Shown here one piece after another: positions 31,190 to 42,790 of a stretch of 64,000 nt of DNA; positions within the stretch are counted from its first letter, which is position 1, and the number at the start of each line of letters is the position of its first letter. The translations under genes and the position numbers were made by a program. This stretch comes from Durusdinium trenchii (taxonomy: Eukaryota; Sar; Dinophyceae; Suessiales; Symbiodiniaceae), in assembly GCA_963970005.1 (NCBI GenBank), contig CAXAMN010025694.1:929875-993874 (forward strand), read 5' to 3'. Under the pieces are notes generated by a model. It searched no databases. It saw only the letters and a list, made by a program, of their open reading frames with translations, and was not told the DNA's origin.

Positions 31190-32100
31190 CGTCAAGGGTC
31201 CTTAAAAGTCCAAGGGTCCTTAGGATGTTTGAGGCTGAAACAGCCTGTCTGCAATGTTTGAGAAATATCTGGGTAGAATATGTTCATAGATGTCTTTTTG
31301 AATGTTTGATATTTCAGCTAAAAAATGTCTGCAATGTTTGGAAAAAAAAATATATATATATATAAACAAAAACCATCAAAAACCAAAAAAAACAACAATC
31401 TCTGGGTAGAGGTCTGCCTCCCAGGCGTCCCGACCGGAGACCCAAAAGACCCAAACCCATTGGGCCAGGGTCCCCGGATTGGTCCCCTATTGAAAGACTG
31501 AAGAGATTCGTTCAAACCCGAATGGCTCAGATTTGGGAATTTGGGTGGTTGCTAGTCAGTGTGTTAGTACCCCAAATCAAACAGATGGCGTCAGTCGGCC
31601 AGCCCACTCAAACCCACTTCGTTATAGCAACCAGCCAGTTTGTCAAAATTCCTCAGGGCAGTGCAGTGCCACATGGCTATGCACGTATACTACACTCTCT
31701 CATCACAGCGTGCACGCAGTCATCTGCAAGAAATTTGGCTACATAGAGCATCGTTAAGTGTTCCTCTTGAGGGACATTGTTGTGAATACCCCTATGGCAT
31801 TCCCTATGGATTCCTAAGGTTGTGGCTGCCCCCAATCAAGCCTCCCTCCCACATTCAAACGAAAGTCTACAGTCAGCCGTGAACCCATAGACCCCTGCTA
31901 CTCGGCCAGCTTTTTGAAAATCCGGGGGGTCCGTTCTCTCACTGTGAATGTGTTGTGGTTCAGGCCGCTGATCGTTGCGACACCTTCCGTTGCTTGATCC
32001 AACACCTTCCACCCGGAGGCGTTCCGGAATGGTAAGCACGTGGTAGGGGAGCTCCTTCATAAATCAGTGTCAAGGAACGGAACCTCACAGCGTCACAGCG
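31190..32100. other. No gene seen
   Basis: Holds a small tctgcaatgtttg direct repeat (31229 and 31328) and an (ta) run at 31350. No supported exon. Confidence 0.4.
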
Positions 32101-32353
32101 ATGGCCTCCAACCTATATAGGTCTAAGAAAACAGTCTGTACTCATCATCAGCCGCCCCCTGGGTGGTGCTTGAACTTGCTTGCTTCGGCCCCAGCTGGGC
32201 CATGAAGCCCCACACCGCTGGGCGCGGCTCTCCCCCAACTGGGCTCCCGAGGTCCCGCCTTCTCGGAGATCCGGAAGAGGCGGTGCCTGGGCTCCGGAGT
32301 GACAGGAGCCCAAACCGGCTTGACTCACTTGACCAATCAATATCTACACTCCG

Positions 32354-32445
32354 GAAAACTAACATAGACCCTGACAATGGTAACCTGGAAGATTGGTTTC
32401 CTCTACAGTACCAACCAGTGGTTTTCAGGGTCCATGTTAGTTTTC
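32354..32445. mobile_element. 92-bp inverted-repeat element, family C
   Basis: The left end gaaaactaacatagaccctg and right end cagggtccatgttagttttc are reverse complements with one mismatch. The terminus aactaacatgg matches the element at 22332-22413. Isolated right-end sequences occur at 39254-39290 and 58281-58320. Confidence 0.85.
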
Positions 32446-32751
32446 GGGGGTATAAGAACCTAGACCACCAAATGTCTGCTGGGTGGTGATGTTTTCGAGT
32501 CCAACATTCACCTCGCAGGTGAAGAGTAGTAGCAACCGTCGAGTTGAACAGCTGAGGTGAAAAGCTTGAAGAACTCTGATTGCAGGACACGCACTCGGAA
32601 CTTGCCCTGATTAGTCGAAACTGGAACTCGACATCCTAGACATCTATAGAACAAATCGTTACTTTAGTTGCTTCTATAAATTGACGAACGGTCTGGAGTC
32701 TGGTAGTTGCCCCACTGTCAACACGGGCGCCCCATGGACATCCCATGTCCG

Positions 32752-32860
32752 ATGCCCGAGTCAACCCCCACCGCCGTCCGCCGATCAACGGCAGCCGAAG
32801 AACGCCGTCTGCAAGAGAAAACTCGCCCCGCTCTTGTTGGAGAGATGGACCATCCTATCT
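32752..32860 (+). CDS. Candidate exon, charged helix
   Basis: The plus strand reads MPESTPTAVRRSTAAEERRL, then QEKTRPALVGEMDHPILEPE, with coding-like bias in the first 30 codons. The splice sites are not clear. Confidence 0.4.
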
Positions 32861-33145
32861 TGGAACCCGAAACAAGATCACTCCATCGAAACCCAAGCAG
32901 AACAAGAACTATATAGCTATGGCGAAATCCAAGTGGACCAGAAAAAACGACGGTGTTTGTCTCGAAAATGCAACACTATACATACTTGTGCATGTGCCTA
33001 TATCATAAATCACATCACAATCAAGACATGAATTCATAAGCCATAGGGCATACGCCTAAGCACAGTATAGCCATACAACTATAGCTATACATGTGGATCC
33101 ACATATGGTTAATTTAGGCCAGTCTTGTACCTGTCTCAACCCCAG

Positions 33146-33302
33146 CTATCGCCACCAGACCGCCACTCGGACACCCAGGACCCCCCGCACGGGCTCACCG
33201 AGGGTGATCGGCCCACAATCTCATCACCGACCGCCATCGGTGAACCGAGGCAACCCGGAGAGGTGTCGGCCCGACCGGGGCGCGGTCGAATGGACCGAGG
33301 CG
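33146..33302 (+). CDS. Candidate exon, Pro/Arg-rich linker
   Basis: Acceptor ACCCCAG|CTA and GT donor GAGGCG|GTGGTT, 157 nt. Reads LSPPDRHSDTQDPPHGLTEG, then DRPTISSPTAIGEPRQPGEV, then SARPGRGRMDRGG. Third positions are nearly all G or C. The composition suggests a disordered linker in a larger protein. Confidence 0.5.
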
Positions 33303-33717
33303 GTGGTTCTGTTTGCTTCAGTTCAGGGTGATCTTGCAGGATGCGTGTTGGTGGGTGGCAGGAAGGCCCAAAGAAATGGTTTCTGGTCCCAAGACATCAA
33401 GAAACTCATACATTGGCGTGAACCTCGAAGCCTGAAAAGCCTGAACCTCGAAGCCCGAATTCCAAAGGTCACAAGCATTTCGTTGATGTGGCTGTGGTTA
33501 TCATCCTGCCATCGCATACCTCAACCGCAACAACAACAAAAAAGGTTTGCTCAATTCTGACGCTGGCGCCTAAACCTTTGTAGATCTCATAAGTATGCAT
33601 TTTGATCTTGTGGAGGACTTTACTTCGACCCAATCCCTACCTGTAGGATCCTGTAGGTGCCTTTGAAATTAGGCAGCGACCACAAAGCCCAAGCCAAGAA
33701 TGGCGGTATTTTATATT

Positions 33718-33838
33718 GGGTCTATCTATCCTATACCAATAACCGTGGATGATGATGGTTAGTACAGGCCTTATTCAAAAATAGTGATATTTGTACGGAG
33801 TGTTACAGGATGTTACAGGAATAAAAGGACAAACACAA
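33718..33838. mobile_element. Short inverted-repeat element, family A, copy 2
   Basis: Begins gggtctatctatcc, shares ggatgatgatggttagtaca and ttcaaaaatagtgat with the other copies, and ends after a duplicated gatgttacagg near 33815. The right end is more diverged. Confidence 0.7.
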
Positions 33839-34049
33839 CTTATAGTAATTCCTTCTTTTGCAGTTCTGTTTGCAACTAACTCCATTACCATCTGATGACT
33901 ATACTGAATGCATCCTTGCAGTCGAGGCGTCTGCAGCCAAACAGTGCTGCGGGCGTCGCGCAGGCGCTGAGCCCAAAACCTGCCTTTCCCATCTACGTCC
34001 TCATCAGTCATCATCCAATTGAGGATTCGTGCCATCTATAGTGAAGTGG

Positions 34050-34150
34050 TTTCAGAGATGGCACAATATCCCAAGTTCGGTGGCTTATATATAGACCACC
34101 ATCTAAAGGACATGTAGGTCATGTAGGGGGTTGTGCCGTCTACTCTGAAA
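34050..34150. mobile_element. Short inverted-repeat element, family B, copy 2
   Basis: The ends tttcagagatggcacaa and ttgtgccgtctactctgaaa are complementary except for a 3-base gap. The internal cccaagttcggtgg is shared, inverted, with the copy at 37600-37706. Confidence 0.75.
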
Positions 34151-34311
34151 GGCTTCGGCTGTTAGCCTCGGCTATGACAACCTCAACTGTGCATTAGGAG
34201 GAATTGTTGCCTACCAGGGTCATCCTGTCTGGGTGTCCAATAGACTACCCTACCTTACTTACAGGCCTCCAGACGGGGCACCCATTGGAAGTGCTAGGTA
34301 TCTTCTCCATC

Positions 34312-34449
34312 AGGTCTCCTTCTTTCACCTCCGCCTCCACACCCACCGAGGCCGTCTTAGCCTCGGTGCGCGCCCTATGGTCAAACTCTCGAGTTCCCCG
34401 CGCCCGCAGTGTGCGCCACACCGCGCGAGCCACGCCCGATGAGGAGTGT
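34312..34449 (-). CDS. Candidate exon, basic then acidic
   Basis: The minus strand reads VARAVWRTLRARGTREFDHR, then ARTEAKTASVGVEAEVKEGD, then LME. Third positions are almost all G or C. Exact splice sites were not fixed. It faces the plus-strand exons of this region. Product unknown. Confidence 0.5.
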
Positions 34450-35480
34450 TTGTTCTATGAGGGCAAACCTGCTCACCTCTTCCCCGTCTAGTCTGCAGAA
34501 GAAGGATTCTGCAACTGGAGACTCACATCACCCCGCCCTTTCGCAGGTTGTTCATGTTGTTCCTATATTATATATACTATAGGTTTATCTTATACTATAT
34601 ACTGCATTTCTTGAGGCGGTTTTGTGGCAAGCACCAGGTCTAAGATGGTCCAAGCTGTGCAAGCCAACAAGTAGACGTCCACGTTGACTGGCACATCAAC
34701 TCCAATACTGCAAGGCCTTCAGACCCCGACATTTACCATGTTCACCTGGACAAGGGACACCGCAACGAGGCACTTGAATTTTCTGGAATTGAAATTGACA
34801 GCTGTCCAAAATTGCCCGTGCTCTATAGTATCAAGTCCATTCCGAATGAGAAAAACCAGCCACCAACAGTTGACCATGTTCCAACCGTTGCTTCGGTCAT
34901 GGTCGCATGGTCGACTCATGGGTTGATCTTCATCGGAAGGCTCGAGAAGTCCGGTGAAACGGGGGCGGCCCGGGGCCAGCTCAAAGAAAAACCAGACAAG
35001 TTGCACTGAACCAGAAACTCATCAGCCTAAGCGAAAATGCCGGTTCCGCCACGCGGAAGAAGGGGTAGAGTACGGTTCTTCGTCTATTGGTGACCTGTTC
35101 GAAAGTCCAGGTGAGCGGTTCTCAGTTCCGGTCTCCTACATATGAGCGACCGGCAAAACCTCCAAGAACAATTATGTCCATCTATACATGGTGGTTATCA
35201 TGTTTGGTAGTTCCCTCTTCCGATCTCTTCCGTTTTAGAGGGCGTGGTAATCACAAGCGGATACAAGTTGTTTTCAACCTGCACAGGAAGCCGATCAGCT
35301 GCTCTTGTAAAAGGAACCCCTAAAAAAAAGGTTGCCAGTGCGACACAGTGCTTCATTGACTGATGTGTCATCACCCAGACCAGGATGTATGCGGAGGTCA
35401 CATCAGCTTCACGATGCCGTATGGCAAATGGTATAAAGAACCGATCCCATCATCCAACGACTCGTTCTGCTCGTGTCAAG

Positions 35481-35562
35481 GAGTCGGCGCCCCGCCCCGG
35501 AACGCCATCGGTCTCAGAGCCGAGGGTCGAACCTAAGGATCGGGCGATGCGGGCGATCGAAG
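35481..35562 (+). CDS. Candidate exon, Pro-rich
   Basis: Acceptor GTCAAG|GAG and GT donor GAAG|GTACCA bound 82 nt reading ESAPRPGTPSVSEPRVEPKD then RAMRAIE. Strong third-position bias on plus. Possibly the same gene as 33146-33302. Confidence 0.5.
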
Positions 35563-35599
35563 GTACCAACCCTCAGACCCTCAGAACTCCCTCAAAACC

Positions 35600-36700
35600 C
35601 AAAGACCCTTCTGCGATCTAGAACAAAATACCATCATTCAGGAATATATCTGGTTGGAGTCTTGAGCGGGGTATATCGGTATATCTGAGGGTGACAATGA
35701 CAAGCGCGACAAGACTAGACGACAAGACTAGACTGGCCACGCATCGGTGGATTGGTCTAAACCAGTTGATCCTGGAGATGCCTGGAGGTCTGGTTCCAAC
35801 AAAGTCAGCAGTTAATCCAACAGTTTTGGACTTTTTGAAGAAGTAAACTCCAAAGCGCTTACAAGTAAATCCAGTTCTTGATCCAGTAAATCCAAGTTTT
35901 TGGGATTGTTGAAACAGCCTTCTGTTGATCCACGATGACTGCCCAAAGACTGCCCGCAGCGATCCCAGTAATCAAGGTCCTCCCAACTCGCGTTGGGAGG
36001 CATTGGGAGAATGGAATCTGCCAAAAACCGCATCCCCTCCCCCAACAGCAGTCGTTTGCTCTCAAAGAGTTTCAGAAACAAAACACCGTTTCAGTGTCAC
36101 CATCTTCGCAATATTAAGACCATCCTTATATTTGGGGGCAGTCCTTTTTTTGTGTGTCAGGGGCGGTCAGGCCCGAATCCTGTCGTCAGCCTCTACGCAG
36201 CTGAGCTGGGCCGTTGAAGCCGCAGTCCTGCGCAGGAGCTGGGCACCGGTGAGCTGGGCGGCGAAACCATGGACAAGTCAAGAGGGGAACTAGACTGAAC
36301 TGACTCCCTGGAGAGCGGGTCTGATCCATGCTGTTGGGACTTCCCTCCGGTCGCGCCCGTGGGCGGCTGGGGAAGAACTGGTCCCATCCCCGGGCGACCC
36401 GATAAATCGCTCCCTCCGGCTCACACCAGCTAGAAACTAACTCTTCTGATCTTTATCTTACCATCCACCACTGCTTAGGAGGGGGAAGGGGGTCGATTTC
36501 GAAATCGAGGGGAGGGGGATATCTTACCTGTCCTTAGATCCCCGTGTTGCGCGTTTTTCTTTAGAATCTTTTTTGTTTAGTTGTCATTCGGTCATTCCCT
36601 CTCGAGCCCAAGAAAACTTGTTCGGGCCTACATCAGAGTGCACCGAATATCCGCCGGACAGGGTCAAGTCTAGGGATTGGGCCTTTTAAAGAGGCCTTGG
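35600..36700. other. No convincing gene
   Basis: Frames at 35925-36293 lack splice support. A palindrome, tcgatttcgaaatcga, lies near 36493 within a G-rich stretch. Confidence 0.35.
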
Positions 36701-36752
36701 ACATGAATAGAGCTGTTCCAGTGTGGGGACTGCAGCTGCCAAGGCCGCCTCA

Positions 36753-36895
36753 TCACTGGAGGACCGAGGGACGCTTATTTTCAAAAGAGCCTCTGAGCAC
36801 AGCATTCACAACTTGGCAGTTTACAGGCACAAGTGATGCCAGGCGATTCCCTGCCAGTTGCGGATCAAATTCCGTCAACTCACCGGTGAACCTAC
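36753..36895 (-). CDS. Candidate exon, unknown product
   Basis: The minus strand reads FTGELTEFDPQLAGNRLASL, then VPVNCQVVNAVLRGSFENKR, then PSVLQ to TGA at 36753. It is well-mixed globular protein composition. An AG precedes it (GTGTAG|GTT). The terminal CCAG may instead be followed by splicing. Confidence 0.4.
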
Positions 36896-37399
36896 ACCGC
36901 GCACGCGGACCGCATAGGACCAGTAGTGCAAGCCCACACACATGGCTTTTCGGATGGCACACTGCCCCCACGGCGCAGTGAAGGGTGGAACACATGAGAA
37001 CACACTCCTTCTGGGCCTAGGCATCTTTAGTATTCCTTCTGGTTGGTCATGGCTGGTCCCATAATGACTTGGACCCCCCAAACCATCGGTTGGGGTGAGC
37101 CGTCTCAGATTCCTCGGAAGACTCCTTGGCAGGGGGACCCTCAAAACATCTCAACATCCTGCTTGAGGGCCCGGATTCTTACGGAACAAGTCAACTCGAA
37201 CATCCTTTGGAACTTCTTTGGCCATGCGAGCGCTCTTGCTACCATCATATGGTGATACGTGTGAGCGCCGAGACGGCGCGTGGGGTTGGGCGCCTCCGAT
37301 TCCAACAGGCAAAAGTTCGGTGGACCTGCAGAACGGCTTCGCCGTCCAAGGGGGTCACCTGGACCATCCAAAAGGGTCACCACTACCTCACACTGCTTG

Positions 37400-37552
37400 T
37401 GGGCACCCAGACAGGATGGTCCCGGTGTCCACAGCTGGCCCCAAATCTTCCCAGGCGAGCCCCACAGCTCGTCCTGGCTCCGGAATGCTCCGCCGCTCAA
37501 AGTCCTGGGTGCGCACCAGGACCGCGTCGCGTGGTACGTCAAAACCGCGTCT
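37400..37552 (-). CDS. Candidate exon, unknown product
   Basis: After GAGAAG the minus strand reads RRGFDVPRDAVLVRTQDFER, then RSIPEPGRAVGLAWEDLGPA, then VDTGTILSG, with G/C-rich third positions. Possible GT donor at TCTGG|GTGCCC. Longer open frames in other phases over the same DNA are less biased. Confidence 0.45.
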
Positions 37553-37599
37553 TCTCGTTCAAGCTCAAGAGGTCCCTTTGCTTGCTGAAAGCACCGAGG

Positions 37600-37706
37600 T
37601 TTCAGGGTAGATGGCACTGGCACCCCTACATGTCTAGATATGTCTAGATTCGATGGAGGTCCAGATAAACCACCGAACTTGGGGATTGTGCCATTTACTC
37701 TTTAAA
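37600..37706. mobile_element. Short inverted-repeat element, family B, copy 3
   Basis: Lies in the opposite orientation to the 34050 copy. The right end ccgaacttggggattgtgcc complements its left end. 107 bp, non-coding. A half copy (ttcatgccgtctacttta) occurs near 38318. Confidence 0.75.
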
Positions 37707-38499
37707 CCACTGCAATATAATGGCCCCTCCATGTTTGAAATAGTCGCCTACATTGACCCGTTTCAACGGAGGCTTGTATCTTCCACAAATGATGGAGGTT
37801 GGTGGGCATTGACCTGTATATAAACACTACCTTACCCAACTCGCCCAACTGGTGACCAGCATGACCAAACCTGCAGCAAATCGGGTACCAATTCCGACCT
37901 GCATGCGGAAGCGCACACATTGCGCAAATGTATGCAAATGTGCCATTAAGATTAAGATCCATTAACTGTAACTGGATAGGGGCAAATCCCCCCTTTCAAG
38001 ATCTAGATCCACCAAGATCCACCAGGCAAAGATTTTACAACACGACCCAAAGACATGGAATTCTACGTAACAAACAAAGAGCCCAAATAAATTCACCGGT
38101 CACCAGTTCCTATCCACTTCCATCGTTTCACCAGCCGTCGTCTTGCGCCCCGCGCCCGCGTATATCTCGCAGAGCTCGGCCGTGCGCGCGCCGCACGGGG
38201 TCGGGGCCTTGGGTGCGAAAACTTTAGGAAACTGGAAAATTCGAAAACATGCGAAAACAGTACTCAAGGAGGTCAAGGACCAGGTTTTGCTTGCTCCTTG
38301 GACAGGTAGGGTCGGTTCATGCCGTCTACTTTAGTCCTGCCCACGTTTGAGGTATTTAATGGAGGGGTTCTGGTGGTCTTGGACTAAACACTGGTTACAT
38401 CTGGTTACTATACTTGTGAGGTCTCAGGGGGGAGGTCCGATTTCGATGCTAAAAGGGTGGAGTGGAGACCTATATCATGTAAATCAGACTCCAGATGCA

Positions 38500-38720
38500 C
38501 AACCACTGAAGATCTTGAAACCCTTGAAGATCCACAAGCACTTACAGGATCTCAGACTCATGGATATGATCCTGAGCCATGCAGCACAACTGCAGGCAAA
38601 AAGGTTGGCGAAGCTGCTCCGTGGTGGTCCATCAAATACGAACATCGCGGTGGATCCATGTCAATCCCACGATACGGTGCGAGCGATGATTGCCGGGCGA
38701 CGAGCCCCCCAGAAAGAAGG
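38500..38720 (+). CDS. Tentative exon
   Basis: Two plus frames are open here. One reads HLQDLRLMDMILSHAAQLQA then KRLAKLLRGGPSNTNIAVDP; the other reads GSMSIPRYGASDDCRATSPP. Splice sites were not resolved and the frame is undecided. Confidence 0.25.
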
Positions 38721-39009
38721 AAACCACAAAGACGAACAAATCACCTTGTGTGCCTTGTTGCCAGTAGCTTCTTGTTAACTGGCCTCCAACCTACTTGCGA
38801 TGGCCTATACGTGCATCACGGACTGCATCTGTCAGATCCTATGTTTTTCCTGTATATAGCTAGGTTCTTCTTGGCTCCTTGCTTCAAAGGGGTCCAATGT
38901 CAGAAAGCCCATAGTCGGCATGCGGCAAGTTGCACATCCAACAAGTCTATGCCCCAATAGTTTCTGATTGCACTTCACACCCTCCAGGCCGTAGCCCGCG
39001 TTTAGACAT

Positions 39010-39190
39010 TCACCACCAACGTTCCACATCCAAGGTCCGCGCGAGGGCCGTGGCGATGGAATTTGAATCGCATCCGGCGCGAAGATGGTCATGCTGCCTG
39101 GTGAGGGCCGACGAAGAGCAACGCTTGGTCCGGTTCGGAGCCGCAAGTTCCAAGGTTCCAAGATGATTTCGGGCATTTCAGGGCTCCAGT
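39010..39190 (-). CDS. Candidate exon, unknown product
   Basis: The minus strand reads EMPEIILEPWNLRLRTGPSV, then ALRRPSPGSMTIFAPDAIQI, then PSPRPSRGPWMW: coding-like composition, frame open over 124 codons. Function unknown. Confidence 0.4.
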
Positions 39191-39312
39191 TCGCTGAAGC
39201 GTGCACCCCAAAACCGTTAGTTCGGTTCGGACCTTTGGAAGACTATACTTTCTACAGCCCAGTAGTTTTCAGGTTCCATGTTAATCGTTCAGCACATTTC
39301 AGCACGTATATA

Positions 39313-39722
39313 TCATGCCTCGCCTGGCAGCTCCTCTAGCGGCTCGCTTCTGGGGCTCGGCGGCAGGGAGCCGTTGGTGATGGCGGGCACCACCGGCTCT
39401 CGAGGCTTCAGCACGCGATAGAAGCCATAATGCCGCAACCTCGGCGCATGGCGCAGTCCGAGGCCTCCATCCCACTCCTCAAGGCCCAACACATGCGCCG
39501 ACGCTCATAGCTGAGTTTTTGAATCATTTCGTTTGGAGGTTGCTATGTAACCCCTCAATTGTGGATGAGCAACTGGCCGACGGATATGCAATAGATACTG
39601 TAATGATAGATCAATATATGGATCCGTGTAATTACCTTGCACTCCAACAATTCGCAAACATGGATCATGGATGTAGGCCTCTACCCAACCGGCTTCGTCT
39701 CTTGGGGTCAGGCTTTCCACGG
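39313..39722 (-). CDS. Two-exon 3' end of a gene, unknown product
   Basis: Exon 39722-39636 (GTGAG|CC to TGCAAG|GTAATT) reads VESLTPRDEAGWVEAYIHDP then CLRIVGVQ. Exon 39503-39313 (ATGAG|CG) reads SAHVLGLEEWDGGLGLRHAP, RLRHYGFYRVLKPREPVVPA, ITNGSLPPSPRSEPLEELPG and ends at TGA (39313-39315). The phases (1/1) fit, the donor is consensus, and third positions of the last exon are almost all G or C. The intron is 132 nt. The C-terminus is proline-rich and probably disordered. Family not recognised. Confidence 0.65.
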
Positions 39723-39802
39723 CTCACCTGACGGTGTCTAGGTGTTTGGGCAAACAAATCTCCAAACCCGCCAGTCTATTGCCCTAAAAGGAACAAGGAC
39801 GC

Positions 39803-39895
39803 TACGAACGGGGCTCCTGGTGACGCTACGAACGGGGCTCCTGGCCGTACTACTAAGAACAAGAAGCTATTAGAAACAAGAAATCAATAGAAGTA
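39803..39895. repeat. Dispersed CTAGTAACAAGG-type repeat, copy 2
   Basis: gacgctacgaacggggctcc occurs twice in tandem (39808 and 39823 region), followed by actactaagaacaagaagct. Same modules as 2735-2830 but in reverse orientation. Confidence 0.75.
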
Positions 39896-40196
39896 CCAGC
39901 ACCACCCAAACACAGGGTGGTTTATAGACCCCCGTCAGAGGTATTTTCCATCTAACCACCCAAACTGGGTGGTGCTAATTCACATGACATGAGTTACCAG
40001 GGTTGAAATCCTCAGGATTTCGAACAAAGGTCCCCCGGTCCAAACGACCGGCGCGGGCTGATCTAGGAGTCTCCCGGTCTGGGCTTCTTAGGTTCAAGAC
40101 ATGCAAAAACACATAACCGGAGGTGTGATGAACATGAACATTTTGGTTTTCATCCAAAAAAAGGTCCCAATATCCTAGGTTTTCTACCACTTTCTA

Positions 40197-40206
40197 NNNN
40201 NNNNNN
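40197..40206. other. Assembly gap (10 N)
   Basis: Ten undetermined bases; the true gap length is unknown. Confidence 0.99.
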
Positions 40207-40244
40207 CGTTCTTCGAACCCCCAGGCACCAACCCGGAAGCGTCC

Positions 40245-40326
40245 ATGAGCCTCTCTCTCTCCATGTATATATATATATATATATAGATTTGCAGTAATAT
40301 ATAAGCATACATATATATATATATAA
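40245..40326. repeat. CT and TA microsatellites
   Basis: ctctctctct followed by two (ta)n runs, next to the assembly gap. Confidence 0.85.
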
Positions 40327-40370
40327 TATGTATTGCAGATGATTGCAGTTTTAAAAAAAGAAAACACCAC

Positions 40371-40584
40371 CTGCTCTGTTTCACCATCCGAACAACCACG
40401 ACCCCGCTCTCCTTTTGACGCAAGTCTCGCCTCTCTGGCCAGCTTGGCCGGATCCTTGCTCGCCACGGTGTTCCCATAGGACATGCCGGTGGCATAGGCC
40501 CCTGCACCGCGCAGGAAGTGAGGATTAGTGGTGGAACACCATGGTGCCGGAGGGGGTAGGTTCGGGATCCCCAGCGAACGGGTG
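40371..40584 (-). CDS. Two candidate exons around a 38-nt putative intron
   Basis: Exon 40584-40540 (TTCTCAG|CAC to CCATG|GTGTTC) and exon 40501-40371 (GTGCAG|GGGCC to GAGCAG|GTGGTG) fit in phase as PVRWGSRTYPLRHHG then AYATGMSYGNTVASKDPAKL then AREARLASKGERGRGCSDGE. The intervening 38 nt carries a TAA. The second exon is convincing; the first has a competing frame (FAGDPEPTPSGTM). It may be the upstream part of the gene ending at 39313. Confidence 0.5.
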
Positions 40585-40599
40585 CTGAGAACACAAGAA

Positions 40600-41700
40600 A
40601 GGAAAGTGTACAGTAGATGTGGAAGATCTGACTACGATATGATGGCAGCAGTATATGGCAGTAGTATATGATGGCAGTAGTATATCATCATATTTGATAT
40701 TGTATATCAATTGCAACTGATATGTATCCGATATGATGATAGTGCCACTGCTATTGCCATATATTGCCCGACTGAGCACTTAAAACCTTATGACATCCTG
40801 CACATCCACCAAGGACGTCGAGCGGACAATCTGTAGGAGGCAAAAAAGGGGATGACACTAAGAGTCTCTCCGTTCCTCTCTTCATTGCAGCCCAGGTGTC
40901 TAACTGTTTAGCTTGCAACAGAGTTCTTGGTATCCAAAGAAAGTGATGATGCATGGGACGAACAATCCCGTGGATGCATGGGCCCTTGTCTCGGTGAGGC
41001 TCCAGAGTGTGGTGTGATGTAGGGCTTTGCCACAAGGCAAATCATCCCAGAAAGCCAGTCGCTCCCGAAAACGCATGTTGTGAGGTCATGCGAGGTGCAC
41101 AGGCCGAATGAGGCTCCAGGCCAAAGGCATAGCGCTCGATGGGCGTGTCCCTCACCCCACAAGTCATGCACGCACTGATGGGCGTGCGCCCATGTTGCTA
41201 CTGCTGGGGCTAACGTTTTATGTATGCACCTAGAACCTGAGTGACCCTATTTTGGACCGCCAACTACAAACATATTAATATGGGTCATATCAATAGATGG
41301 GTCAAACGTTCAGCAGGCATTTAGATGCTTCTATCCTAATGTATATACGTATGCATATATGCACATATTAAATATATGATTCTAAATGCTATATTATCTG
41401 AATCTGTGTGTGCAGGTCGAGTGCAAGTATCCTAAGCTGGACTCCCGAAGTGTGGGCCATATCCACCCCAGCTGGTGCCCCAACAGCTCGTGGAGAAAGG
41501 GTTCCGTGCTGCCAAGGGGTGATTCCGCGCTGCCAAGGGGCCATTTCCTTCACGTGATTGCTGTGGATTCCATGTGCACAAGCAAACAAGGTCGTCAATC
41601 GAGCTAGCCAATACCCAAATGCCGCTTCGAGATACATCATATATATATATAGGTAAATATATTCAAATATGCAGGTATGTCGCAGCCTGCCAACAATGTG
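40600..41700. other. No gene seen
   Basis: Holds a gatggcagtagtatat short repeat at 40640-40690 and AT-rich sequence near 41340-41400. No supported exon. Confidence 0.4.
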
Positions 41701-41714
41701 AAAACATACAGGTT

Positions 41715-41820
41715 GGGCCTATCCCAGTACCAGTAACCGTGGATGATGATGGTTAATAAAGGCCTTGTTCAAAAATAGTGATAATTGTGTGCTGACTGTA
41801 CAGGTAATAGGACAGACCCA
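41715..41820. mobile_element. Short inverted-repeat element, family A, copy 3
   Basis: The ends gttgggcctatcc and ggacagacccaac are complementary. The interior ggatgatgatggttaataaa then ggccttgttcaaaaatagtg is the best conserved of the family. Confidence 0.8.
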
Positions 41821-42329
41821 ACGTATAGGCATCATCACCCGTTGATCATTTTCTTGATAATTCCCGAGTGTTTCTGCATCATCTGCATCCAAAAAATGCA
41901 CATCAGATTCACATCGATTGTCCATCCCAAAGGCAAGCTGTCCCTCAGCTGACACCTCCTATACTCGCCCGACCGCACGTTGCACACTCGACGCTGCGTG
42001 TTTGTGCATCTCTGCCCAGCGGCTGGGAAGGCGCTCCGTGCGCAAAGGGATGCTTTTCTGGATCGGGGCCTCATGCAGTCAGTCAGCCGATCGGATTTGG
42101 ATGTAATTAATTATATGGTGGGCCCAGATCCGAACAAAAGGTGGTGTGGATTAGCATGTGCCTAATGTTCACTGTAGTAGAGCTGACTCACTCACGTCTG
42201 AAGAGGTTTTGAGATGTTGAACGGGGGTTGCGTTCAGCCTTCTATAGGCATGGGTCACGCCAACATACCACATCTTGCTCACATACATTATAAAAAACGT
42301 TCATTGGAAAGAGCCTGTTTTCTGAATTT

Positions 42330-42790
42330 AAAAAGCAAAAAAAAAACGTCAAAAAAATTGCAATTCCAAAAGTCAAAGTCAAAAAAAAGTCAAATCAGCA
42401 AATTTCAGAAAGTCAAAAAAGTCCATTTGCCCAGATCCGACCTTTTTCGACATTTGTTCGACTTATTTTTTGACTTTTTCGAGCTGTGGTCTACGGTTGA
42501 TTTTTTTGACTCTTTTTCGCCTTCTTTTTGACGTTTTTTTGACTTTTCTTGACTCCAGTAATCCGGAGCCACAGTTTTGACTTTTGTTGACTGATTTTTT
42601 TGACTATTTTGTTGACTTTCTTTTGATTTTTTTTGGCTTCTTTTTGACGACTTTTTTTGACTTTTGTTCGACTTGTTTTTGACTTTTTTTGATTGTGTTT
42701 GTTTTGACTTTTCAATTTGACTTTTTTTTGACTTTGATATTTGACTTTTCCAGTTGACTTTTTTGACTTTTTTTTTTGACTTGTTGTTTA
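42330..42790. repeat. TTTTTGAC array that switches strand
   Basis: From 42338 to about 42420 the unit is gtcaaaaa. From 42440 to 42785 it is the complement, tttttgac, with runs of 4-9 T. The two halves are inverted and can pair. The 143-codon Lys/Ser-rich minus frame is a repeat artefact. Confidence 0.9.
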
